A stretch of DNA of 26,392 nt from Candidatus Martarchaeota archaeon (GTDB lineage Archaea > Micrarchaeota > Micrarchaeia > Micrarchaeales > Micrarchaeaceae). The notes beneath the pieces are model-generated. The model searched no databases and was not told where the DNA came from. It saw only the letters and a list, made by a program, of their open reading frames with translations. The translations under genes and the position numbers were made by a program. The DNA lies in contig JAMCYJ010000030.1 of assembly GCA_023474155.1 (NCBI GenBank), positions 1-26,392 of the forward strand. The letters run 5' to 3'. Shown here in pieces: positions 1-6,523 of this stretch; the first letter of the stretch is position 1; every line of letters begins with the position of its first letter.

Positions 1-138
1 TGCGAGGATTACCGCGATGATGAGTATTGCCCAGCCGTATGTCATCAGGTATTCCATTGCGCTCTGCGCTTTTCTATTATTACCTAAAAACTTTTTCCCA
101 AAAAGGTTGTTTTGTCTCTCTCTCTCTTCGCGCGCCAT
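1..138 (-). CDS. Type IV pilin-like secreted protein, N-terminus only (runs off left edge)
   Basis: From the ATG at 138 the minus strand reads 46 codons to the window edge without a stop. After a charged start (MAREERERQ) comes RKAQSAMEYLMTYGWAILII, the archaeal class III signal peptide pattern: a basic residue, Q-S-A, glutamate at +5, then a hydrophobic helix. Such proteins are cleaved by a prepilin peptidase and assemble into pili or stay on the membrane. The YLMTYGWAILI core is typical of archaeal surface proteins. A TATA-like box (TTTATAAG, minus strand, near 179-186) lies about 45 nt upstream of the ATG. The rest of the protein is outside the window, so its size and role are unknown. Confidence 0.8.
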   Translation of the reverse strand, partial: MAREERERQNNLFGKKFLGNNRKAQSAMEYLMTYGWAILIIAVILA

Positions 139-178
139 GGAATCCGTTTTGTTTTAATCATATATAGGATGAAAAGGC

Positions 179-186
179 TTATAAAG
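179..186 (-). promoter_or_regulatory. TATA-like box for the pilin-like gene
   Basis: The minus strand reads CTTTATAA about 45 nt upstream of the ATG at 138. This fits an archaeal TATA box followed by a short leader. It is a pattern match only. Confidence 0.35.
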
Positions 187-221
187 ATTCTGAAATGTAA
201 TTTTCATAATTGCGAATCCAC

Positions 222-1421
222 TCAGCCAAGCTTCTTGCTTATTGCAGCAATTTTTTGCAAGTCAAGATAGGAATCATGCTTCTTGATCCCCGAAGCTATT
301 ATATATTCTCTTATTGCTTTTGGATTCACGCCCTTTGCCCTGAACCCCATTATTGTAGGCGCCCTCGGATCGTCCCATCCGGTAAGCCTGCCCTCGCTAA
401 TTGCAATCTTTATATCTGACTTGTGCGCCAACTCTCCCTGCACTTTTAATGTCCCTACTTCAAGCACATGAGGTATAGTCCATGAAAATGCATCAAAAAG
501 ATATTGCTGCTTCATTTGATTCAGTTCATGCTCTTTTCCGCGTATGACAAGTGTTATCTGCATTTCATGGTCATCAACTGCTGACGCGAAATTATAAAGC
601 GGCCAAACCCTATACCTTATTCCTGTTACCGGATGCGCATAATCTATAATCCTAAACATAACCCAGTCCCTTATAGAGCTGTTAGGATGCGCGAGGTCTG
701 TCTTCAACCTTAATACTGCTTCTCCCTCTTTGTAGTCAGTTTTCATTTTTTTCCATTTATCTAATGCCTCTTCCTTGTTGCTGCCCCTGCAGACACAGGC
801 AATGCCTTTTTTTCTATTTTCTTGCATTTCTTCCTTGGCGCATGTGCATACATACGCATTGCCATTGCGTATCAATTCCTCTGCAAATTTATAATATAGT
901 TCAATGCGTTCGCTCTGCTTGATTGTCTTATATACATTGCAGCCGAGCCATTCAAGATCTTTTGCCGTCTGCGCATATGCTTCTGGAAGGGGTTTTTTTG
1001 TCTTCGGGTCTGTATCGTCGAATCTCAGGTAAAACAGCCCTTTGTATTTTTTCGAGTATTCATCGCACAGCACGGCGATCTTTGCATGGCCTATGTGCAT
1101 GAAACCGCTCGGATTCGGAGCGAACCTTGTGTTTACCTGCATGCCCTGCAGCGCCCATTCGAGCTCTGGCAGCCCTATGCGCTCCTCCTTTTTCACAAAT
1201 GTATATTTGGCAACCTCCTGTTCTATCTCTGCCTTTGGCATTGCATTGACTTCGTTTATGACTTCTGATATTATCCGCGCCGCCTCCTTTATATTTCCCT
1301 TAAAGTCTGGCACTTCGCTTAGAACTTTATTAAGCACCGCGCCAAGCCTTGCTGAGCCATAATCCAGGGCATTTTTCAAGGCGTATTTTCTTGCAATTTC
1401 CTTTATTTGATTTTCTGGCAT
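222..1421 (-). CDS. gltX: Glutamyl-tRNA synthetase, archaeal type, lacking the C-terminal anticodon-binding domain
   Basis: Class I aminoacyl-tRNA synthetase that would attach glutamate to tRNA. Of 399 residues, about 90 form the archaeal/eukaryotic N-terminal helical extension. The Rossmann fold follows, with TRFAPNPSGFMHIGHAK (HIGH at about 109-112), DDTDP, and the end of the catalytic core with a KMSKS-like HKSDIK (about 333-338) and GWDDPRAPT. Archaeal GluRS is usually about 550 residues and continues into a beta-barrel anticodon-binding domain. Here the protein stops at SKKLG, just where that domain would begin. The roughly 220 nt downstream contain no continuation in any frame, only the next promoter and gene. 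It could be a minimal GluRS, one half of a split enzyme, or a paralogue with a modified role like bacterial GluQ-RS. The family assignment is firm; the exact substrate is not. Confidence 0.9.
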   Translation of the reverse strand: MPENQIKEIARKYALKNALDYGSARLGAVLNKVLSEVPDFKGNIKEAARIISEVINEVNAMPKAEIEQEVAKYTFVKKEERIGLPELEWALQGMQVNTRFAPNPSGFMHIGHAKIAVLCDEYSKKYKGLFYLRFDDTDPKTKKPLPEAYAQTAKDLEWLGCNVYKTIKQSERIELYYKFAEELIRNGNAYVCTCAKEEMQENRKKGIACVCRGSNKEEALDKWKKMKTDYKEGEAVLRLKTDLAHPNSSIRDWVMFRIIDYAHPVTGIRYRVWPLYNFASAVDDHEMQITLVIRGKEHELNQMKQQYLFDAFSWTIPHVLEVGTLKVQGELAHKSDIKIAISEGRLTGWDDPRAPTIMGFRAKGVNPKAIREYIIASGIKKHDSYLDLQKIAAISKKLG

Positions 1422-1481
1422 AATAGCACATTATAGAGGATATAGCCGCTGTACTGCATGCGGGGCCCCATTCATTTTATT

Positions 1482-1505
1482 AATAAATATTAAAATAAAT
1501 ATTAA
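1482..1505. repeat. Tandem 12-bp AT-only repeat in a divergent promoter region
   Basis: AATAAATATTAA occurs twice back to back (1482-1493 and 1494-1505) between gltX (minus) and the HAD phosphatase (plus). It may supply TATA elements for both genes or be an operator. Only the repeat itself is directly visible. Confidence 0.5.
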
Positions 1506-1564
1506 TAAGTGTTTTCTATAATCCTTATTTATCCAGAGCCGCAATATTAAAAAAAAAGGATTAA

Positions 1565-2221
1565 ATGAAAATAAACCTAAATAATTATGATCTCTTTATA
1601 TTCGACTGGGACGGCACGCTTAATTCCCTTGGAATCCTGCTTAACGCTAATGAAAAAATCAAAAGAGCTCTTAAAAGCATTGGAATACTGAAAAACAAAA
1701 GGCCTGCCAGATCAGCAGACATCAAAAATAATTTTATCGATATAAGAAGCATAAGCTTCATGAAAAAAGAGCAATTCAGGAACAGGATATTCTCATTTGC
1801 GATTGATATCTTTTTCATGGTCAGCAGACCGAAGCTCCACCGCGACTCGGCCGCAATCCTAAGGAATCTAAAGCAGAAAAATAAGAAAATAGCCCTATTC
1901 ACAAACGGGGGGGACTACAGGATAAAAAAAGAGCTGCGGCACTTCGGGCTTGACATGTATTTTGACCTTGTGATAAGCGCAAGGAAGCTTGGCGCGCTCA
2001 AGCCGGACCCTGCGGGCCTGAAGATGATATGCAGCAGGATGAAAATAAAAAAGCAGCGGGCTCTGCTTGTCGGAGATTCGCTCGATGACATGATAAGCGG
2101 TAAAAACGCGGGCATAGACCTGTGCGCGATAACAGACGGATTTGACTCCGCGGCTAAGCTCGGCGAAGCAACGCCTAGATACATATTCAAAAGCATAGAG
2201 GAATTTTATAAAAATATGTGA
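1565..2221 (+). CDS. HAD-superfamily hydrolase, phosphoglycolate phosphatase-like
   Basis: A 218-residue HAD phosphatase with all four motifs. Motif I is FDWDGTL (nucleophile D14, acid/base D16), motif II is TNGG (113-116), motif III is the lysine in KPDP (K146), and motif IV is GDSLDDM (170-176, metal-binding acidic residues). The helical insert after motif I suggests a C1-cap enzyme of the Gph/phosphatase group acting on a small phosphorylated metabolite in the cytoplasm. The substrate cannot be read from sequence. It stands alone, divergent from gltX and followed by a palindromic stretch and an oppositely oriented tRNA. The start is the only ATG ahead of motif I. Confidence 0.85.
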   Translation: MKINLNNYDLFIFDWDGTLNSLGILLNANEKIKRALKSIGILKNKRPARSADIKNNFIDIRSISFMKKEQFRNRIFSFAIDIFFMVSRPKLHRDSAAILRNLKQKNKKIALFTNGGDYRIKKELRHFGLDMYFDLVISARKLGALKPDPAGLKMICSRMKIKKQRALLVGDSLDDMISGKNAGIDLCAITDGFDSAAKLGEATPRYIFKSIEEFYKNM

Positions 2222-2244
2222 TAGGCGTAATAGAAATACAGAAT

Positions 2245-2278
2245 ATGCCATATGGCATGCGGATCGCGCAATGCCGCA
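2245..2278 (+). terminator. Palindrome and hairpin after the HAD gene
   Basis: ATGCCATATGGCAT (2245-2258) is a perfect 14-nt palindrome. It is followed by a TGCGG...CCGCA hairpin (2258-2262 with 2274-2278). The position between the plus-strand HAD stop and the 3' end of the minus-strand tRNA-Cys fits a boundary or terminator element. Archaeal termination relies more on U-runs than hairpins, so function is uncertain. Confidence 0.3.
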
Positions 2279-2310
2279 GGGGCAGGAACAGGGATCAATA
2301 ATTAGCGCAA

Positions 2311-2401
2311 AGCCAAGAGAGGGATTTTCGTATTTTATAAATATATCGAACCCCCATAAGCCGCTCTGCAGGCGGCTGCATAGCCATTCTGCCATCTTGG
2401 C
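2311..2401 (-). tRNA. tRNA-Cys(GCA) with a T-loop intron
   Basis: On the minus strand, acceptor arms GCCAAGA/TCTTGGC pair fully (2395-2401 with 2312-2318). The anticodon stem GCCGC/GCGGC encloses loop CTGCAGA, giving anticodon GCA (Cys). Discriminator base 73 is U (complement of 2311), the known cysteine identity base. D-stem GCA/TGC and T-stem GGGGG/CCCTC (one G-U pair) are present. The T-loop is 27 nt instead of 7; removing 20 nt restores TTCGATT. Mature length is 70 nt plus the discriminator. CCA is not encoded. Confidence 0.9.
2325..2344 (-). other. 20-nt tRNA intron at position 59/60 of tRNA-Cys
   Basis: The structure is a near-perfect bulge-helix-bulge. The 4-bp central helix is TTCG/CGAA. 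It is flanked by 3-nt bulges ATA and AAT and an inner 4-bp helix TATT/AATA closing a TATAA loop. Cutting after the second base of each bulge removes exactly 20 nt and rejoins a 7-nt T-loop. The site is non-canonical; the usual archaeal site is 37/38. Confidence 0.85.
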
Positions 2402-2649
2402 AAATACGCGCAGCGCATGATGTAAATCCGCGGCGCACTCTTATTTTGCATCTTGCGTTATAAATATAAACAAACCAATATTTATAAAGATGCGCCCCAA
2501 TCGTAAAATTGAAGTAAACATTCTTTGGGTGACAAATCTCAAATACATTTAAATAATTAAATTACATAATTAAATAACACAATAATGAATGACTATTCTG
2601 ATGGCTAATTTGAATGGCGATGCATTCTCCTAATTGATATGATGATAAT
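2402..2649. promoter_or_regulatory. Intergenic region with TATA-like boxes for tRNA-Cys (minus) and the CBS operon (plus)
   Basis: This 248-nt AT-rich gap contains several TATA-like stretches: GTTATAAATATAAA near 2458-2470, TATTTATAAAG near 2479-2489 and ATTTAAATAATTA near 2548. The first could serve tRNA-Cys on the minus strand and the last the CBS gene. No ORF or RNA gene could be supported here. Confidence 0.35.
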
Positions 2650-3786
2650 ATGGTAAGATTAAGAATAAACTATGTCCCGCAGGAATTGGCTACAAAAACA
2701 ATAAGCCTCAGCAGCAACGAGCCCATAACGAAAATAATCCCTATGATAAAAGACAAAAAATACGAGGGGGTAATAATCAACAAGAACAACAAGTATCTTG
2801 GGATTATAGATTCCAAGGGCCTGTACAAATTCTCTGATATGAGAATGCAGAAGAACGAATCCGCAGAAGGCTTTGTCGTAAAGGCCCCTGTAATAAACAA
2901 CGAAACGGACCTGTTTACGGTGCTGGATTATTTCACAAGCGCAAAGACGAATGTGCTGCCTTACTCGTACAAAAACAAGATAGACAGCGTGCTCACCAGG
3001 AAAAGCCTTCTTAAGCTTATTCTCTCGTCAAAGCTCATGAACGAGATGCCTGTTGAGAGAATAATGACGTTCCCGGTGATAGCCGCGGATGCTGACACGG
3101 GATTGATAACCGCAAAAAAAATAATGTCGGACCATAAGCTCAGCAGGCTCGTAGTTCTGAAAAACAATTCGCCGATAGGCATAATAAGCATGAAGGACAT
3201 AATCTACAAATTCTCGCTAAATGAAAAACTTCCCGAGATGAAAGACGTAAGATTCAACATAAACAACATAAACATAGGCAGCCTTTGCGAAAGAAACGTG
3301 AAAACAATAGAATACAACAGGCCCGTCTCGGAAGCGATGAGGAGGATAATAGAGCAGGCGATTTCGTCTTTGGTTGTGGTCAAGGACAAAAAATACATAG
3401 GAATGGTTACAATCTCGGATATACTGAAAAACATACAGATAAACGAGCAGATACAGGAAAATAAGATATTCCTGATAGGCATCGACGAGGAAACAAAAGA
3501 GTACGAGGACGAAATAAGGGAGCAGCTAAAGAGCGAGATAAACAAGATCGAAAGAATGAATTACACTGTCAACTACCTCACGCTCAATGTCAAAAGAAAC
3601 AACAGGTACTACCAGCTGAACGCAAGGATAAACCTGGACCGCACTGGAATCATTTCGCTGCACGTCGAGGAATATCTTCTCGACAAGGCGATGAAAAACC
3701 TGCTTTCGCTTCTTGAAAAAGAGCTTAAAAAGGAAAAAAGCCAGATGCTGACGTTAAGGAAAGTGGATAGGAATGAGGAGGAATAA
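2650..3786 (+). CDS. Four-CBS-domain protein with C-terminal HPF/RaiA-like domain
   Basis: Of 378 residues, the first about 265 hold four CBS-like repeats. Each ends in a recognisable G-I-I/V-(T/S)-x-x-D/K-I/L block: YLGIIDSKGLYKF, a degenerate second copy, PIGIISMKDIIYKF and YIGMVTISDILKNI. CBS pairs usually bind adenine nucleotides and act as energy sensors. Residues about 272-365 have the pattern of the ribosomal S30AE/hibernation factor family: helix EYEDEIREQLKSEINKIERM, strands TVNYLTLNVKR and YYQLNARINL, then helix LLDKAMKNLLSLLEKELKKEK. This suggests nucleotide-controlled ribosome binding. The HPF-like reading is inferred from secondary-structure pattern and charge, not a search. The stop overlaps the next gene's start by 14 nt, so the two are probably cotranscribed. 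Confidence 0.75.
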   Translation: MVRLRINYVPQELATKTISLSSNEPITKIIPMIKDKKYEGVIINKNNKYLGIIDSKGLYKFSDMRMQKNESAEGFVVKAPVINNETDLFTVLDYFTSAKTNVLPYSYKNKIDSVLTRKSLLKLILSSKLMNEMPVERIMTFPVIAADADTGLITAKKIMSDHKLSRLVVLKNNSPIGIISMKDIIYKFSLNEKLPEMKDVRFNINNINIGSLCERNVKTIEYNRPVSEAMRRIIEQAISSLVVVKDKKYIGMVTISDILKNIQINEQIQENKIFLIGIDEETKEYEDEIREQLKSEINKIERMNYTVNYLTLNVKRNNRYYQLNARINLDRTGIISLHVEEYLLDKAMKNLLSLLEKELKKEKSQMLTLRKVDRNEEE

Positions 3787-4249
3787 AGACAAGAGCAGGC
3801 TGCAGTCAAGCCTTGAGCTTCTTATAACAATCTCGTTCGGGCTCATGATACTGCTGCCGATAATCGTCATAGGATTCATGCAGATAACAAATTCTAATTC
3901 GACCCTTTCGGCGACGGTCGCGCAACAAAGCTCGAACAAGCTTGCAAGCGCGGCGGCGAGCGTTGCGAGCAGCGGGCCCGGGAGCAAGGAGATGGTGCTG
4001 ATACAGATCCCGCCAAATATAAAGTCCATACTAATAGGCAATAATACGAACGGCGTAGGCCACGAGATCAAAATAATAGTATATACGGCAGGGGGGAACA
4101 GCGATATTATATCGTACACCCTTGTCAATGTCTCGGGAAACCTCGGGTCAGCCACGCTGCAGGGGCAGTATCTTGTCAATGTGTCTGACATGGGCCAGTG
4201 CCCTTCTGAGCCGTCCGTGCCGTGTGTTTATATCTCTACAAAAACATGA
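3773..4249 (+). CDS. Small type IV pilin-like secreted protein
   Basis: 158 residues. A short basic N-terminus (MRRNKDKSR) is followed by LQSSLELLITISFGLMILL. This is a class III signal: Q11-S12-S13 with glutamate E15 at the +5-like position, then a hydrophobic helix to about residue 37. The remainder is a Ser/Thr/Asn/Gly-rich extracellular domain with N-glycosylation sequons (NGT-like and N-V-S) and two cysteines near the C-terminus (QCPSEPSVPC) that could form a disulfide. It starts inside the end of the CBS gene, 14 nt before its stop. Likely a minor pilin or membrane-anchored surface protein; the assembly system is not in this window. Confidence 0.75.
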   Translation: MRRNKDKSRLQSSLELLITISFGLMILLPIIVIGFMQITNSNSTLSATVAQQSSNKLASAAASVASSGPGSKEMVLIQIPPNIKSILIGNNTNGVGHEIKIIVYTAGGNSDIISYTLVNVSGNLGSATLQGQYLVNVSDMGQCPSEPSVPCVYISTKT

Positions 4250-4270
4250 CAAGCAAACAAATGTGACTCC

Positions 4271-5038
4271 ATGAAAATACGAATGTTCTTTTTATTGATC
4301 AGCATTCTCCTGTCTGTTTCCGCCGTCGCCGCGAATGCCTCGTTCGCGGTCACGCACCTCAATACAACTGTCGCGCTGAACAAAAATACAAGCGCAAAAA
4401 TAACAGAAGTCATAAACATAAAGATAAGCAACGAGTCCCTCAAACAGTACCAGCTTGACAGGGTCGCGCTGAACCTGAAGCTCGAGGAATGGCAGTCCCT
4501 GATAGGGCCGACCCTTGTGCAGCATATAATCAATACCCATTTCGGGGTAAGCAACTTCAGCTTTATACCCGGGCCTGTCAGCGTCCATAACGGATCGAAC
4601 ACAGCGCAGCTCTACCTGAACTATGAAGTGCTGAATGTGACGACTGTAAAGCAGATAGCGCCGAGGGCGTTCTCGTATAAGTTCAACAGCACTGTATTCA
4701 ACTTCGAGCACGGGGCGAGCGGGGAGATACTTCCTCCGAATACCACTCTTACGATAGACCTGCCGCTTGGCGCGAGGAACATCTCTGTGTATCCCATACC
4801 CGACCTGCCTGCGAATGGGCTTGCCGACAAATTCAACAATGCGACGACGCTGTCATGGAACAACGGGGAGCCGCTGTCGAGATTCACCCTTAATTTCGAG
4901 CTCAATGAAAATATACAGACAGAGGTCGTATCGTTCTTTACAAGGGTCTACGACTATTTAGGGTATGCGTCGTATGTCATTGTTATCCTCATAATTCTGC
5001 TGTTCATATTTTACACTTATTTCAAGGCGAAATCCTGA
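4271..5038 (+). CDS. Surface protein with signal peptide and C-terminal membrane anchor
   Basis: 255 residues. It has a Sec-type signal peptide (MKIRMFFLLISILLSVSAVAANA, cleavage likely after A-N-A). An extracellular region of about 200 residues has many N-x-S/T sequons. A single C-terminal transmembrane helix (about 228-250, YVIVILIILLFIFY) ends in a short basic tail KAKS. This is the architecture of a type I anchored envelope protein with a predicted beta-rich ectodomain. I do not recognise the family. It lies 21 nt after the pilin-like gene and 15 nt before pheS, so it is probably in the same transcript. A partnership with the pilin-like protein is possible but only inferred from adjacency. 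Confidence 0.7.
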   Translation: MKIRMFFLLISILLSVSAVAANASFAVTHLNTTVALNKNTSAKITEVINIKISNESLKQYQLDRVALNLKLEEWQSLIGPTLVQHIINTHFGVSNFSFIPGPVSVHNGSNTAQLYLNYEVLNVTTVKQIAPRAFSYKFNSTVFNFEHGASGEILPPNTTLTIDLPLGARNISVYPIPDLPANGLADKFNNATTLSWNNGEPLSRFTLNFELNENIQTEVVSFFTRVYDYLGYASYVIVILIILLFIFYTYFKAKS

Positions 5039-5053
5039 TATGCCCGAGCGGCG

Positions 5054-6520
5054 ATGCAAATGCATGAATACGAAATAAAAATACTTGGCATACTAAAAGC
5101 AGACAGGCATGAAACAGAGGCGGGCATCATCAGCAAATCTGGCATAGGCAGGGATTCCGCGATGTGGGCGCTGCAGAATCTCAAGGAGCGGGGAATGATC
5201 AGAATCAGGAACGAAAAGGCATTCTCGGCGGTGCTTACAAAGGAGGGGCTTGGGTACATAGGGGAATTTCCAGAGGAGAAAATCGCAAGAATGCTCGGCG
5301 GCGGAGAAATTAGCAGGGAAATAAAAAACGCGCCGGAAGGCAGCGGCATCGGAATCATATGGGCGAAGAAAAACAAATGGATAGAGATTAAGGGCGACGG
5401 TCTCGCGCTCAGGGAGCGCCCGCCGAAGGAATACTGGCAGAGAACCCTGCTCGGCGAGCTGAGCAGGAGAAAAGAATTCGACGCGCTGTTCATGGAAAAG
5501 AACAGGCAGGGCATAGAAACGCTTGTAAAAAGAAAGCTCATAGAGATTAAGGAAAAAAATATCGCGGAGGACATCGAAATAACAGAGACGGGGCTCGAGG
5601 CCGCCGGCTCCGAACAGGAAACAGGAAACGAGACAAAGGAACTGACAAAGGAGCTAATCAGCAGGTATTCCGACGAAAAAGGATTGGCATTCAAGAAATA
5701 TGATATTAATGCGGATACAGAAAAAACATATCCCGCGCGGATCCATCCACTCAGCATATTTATAAACAAGATAAGGAGGATATGGCTCGAGCTTGGATTC
5801 AAGGAGGTATCGGGGCCTGTCGTCGAGTCCGAGTTCTGGGTCTTTGATGCTCTGTTCTCTCCGCAGGACCATCCCACTCGCGAAATGCAGGATACCTTCT
5901 TTCTGTCTAGCCCGCGGGAAATCGATATCGGAAATGAGGAATTGAGGAGGAAAATAAAAAACATGCATGAAAAGAACTGGAGGGGAAAATGGGAGGTGGA
6001 AACCGCGAAGCACGCCGTGCTGAGGCCGCATGCCACAGGAGTTTCGGCGCACTACATGCACAGCCTCGCGCGCAGCCCTGCGCCTATAAAGCTGTTCACA
6101 GTAGGCAAGATATTCAGGAACGAGACGATAGACTTCAAGCACCTTGCGGAATTCCATCAGGTCGACGGGCTGATCATAGGCGATAACCTGGATTTTTCAA
6201 ACCTGATTTTTACCCTGAAACGGTTCTACGAAAGGCTCGGCATAAACATATCCATAAAGCCCGCATATTTCCCGTTCGTGGAGCCTGGCCTTGAAATAAA
6301 CTACGTCGACAGGAAGACAGGGGAGTCCATAGAGCTCGGAGGGGCGGGAATAATAAGAAACGAGATAAAAAACGCGCTCGGGATCAAAGGCAAAGAAGTG
6401 CTCGCATTCGGCCTCGGGATCGAACGCCTGCTTTTCAGGGAGATGCCACTGGCCTCGCTCGTCGAACTATACAAAAACGATGTCGGCTGGCTGAGGAACG
6501 CGAAGCAGATAAAGGTGTGA
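5054..6520 (+). CDS. pheS: Phenylalanyl-tRNA synthetase alpha subunit
   Basis: Catalytic subunit of the (alpha-beta)2 class II enzyme that charges tRNA-Phe. 488 residues, typical for archaea. The N-terminal about 200 residues are helix/winged-helix modules (HEYEIKILGIL..., ALQNLKERGMI) of the archaeal/eukaryotic type. The catalytic core begins near HPLSIFINKIRRIWLELGF and carries motif 1 (GFKEVSGPVVESEFW), motif 2 (FRNETIDFKHLAEFHQVDG, about 355-373) and motif 3 (GLGIERL, about 454-460). The catalytic domain also has HATGVSAHYMHSLA. The start ATG at 5054 has a second in-frame ATG two codons on; either is possible. It is followed by pheT after 3 nt. Confidence 0.95.
   Translation: MQMHEYEIKILGILKADRHETEAGIISKSGIGRDSAMWALQNLKERGMIRIRNEKAFSAVLTKEGLGYIGEFPEEKIARMLGGGEISREIKNAPEGSGIGIIWAKKNKWIEIKGDGLALRERPPKEYWQRTLLGELSRRKEFDALFMEKNRQGIETLVKRKLIEIKEKNIAEDIEITETGLEAAGSEQETGNETKELTKELISRYSDEKGLAFKKYDINADTEKTYPARIHPLSIFINKIRRIWLELGFKEVSGPVVESEFWVFDALFSPQDHPTREMQDTFFLSSPREIDIGNEELRRKIKNMHEKNWRGKWEVETAKHAVLRPHATGVSAHYMHSLARSPAPIKLFTVGKIFRNETIDFKHLAEFHQVDGLIIGDNLDFSNLIFTLKRFYERLGINISIKPAYFPFVEPGLEINYVDRKTGESIELGGAGIIRNEIKNALGIKGKEVLAFGLGIERLLFREMPLASLVELYKNDVGWLRNAKQIKV
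6512..6517 (+). promoter_or_regulatory. Shine-Dalgarno-like site for pheT
   Basis: AGGTGT followed by GATG sits in the last codons of pheS, about 7 nt before the pheT ATG at 6524. It resembles the archaeal anti-16S core AGGTGAT. It supports translational coupling of pheS and pheT. Confidence 0.4.
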
Positions 6521-6523
6521 TGC

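Noticed and set aside
1895..2395. A 166-codon minus-strand open frame over the HAD gene and tRNA-Cys
   Set aside because: It runs through the tRNA structure and the HAD catalytic motifs in antisense; no protein-like features.
2402..2649. C/D box guide RNA suggested by ATGATG near 2418 and CTGA near 2599
   Set aside because: The boxes are about 180 nt apart, far beyond the roughly 50-70 nt of archaeal C/D RNAs, with no terminal stem.
5017..6036. A 339-codon minus-strand open frame opposite pheS
   Set aside because: Serine/phenylalanine-rich composition, no motif, and fully antisense to conserved PheS sequence.
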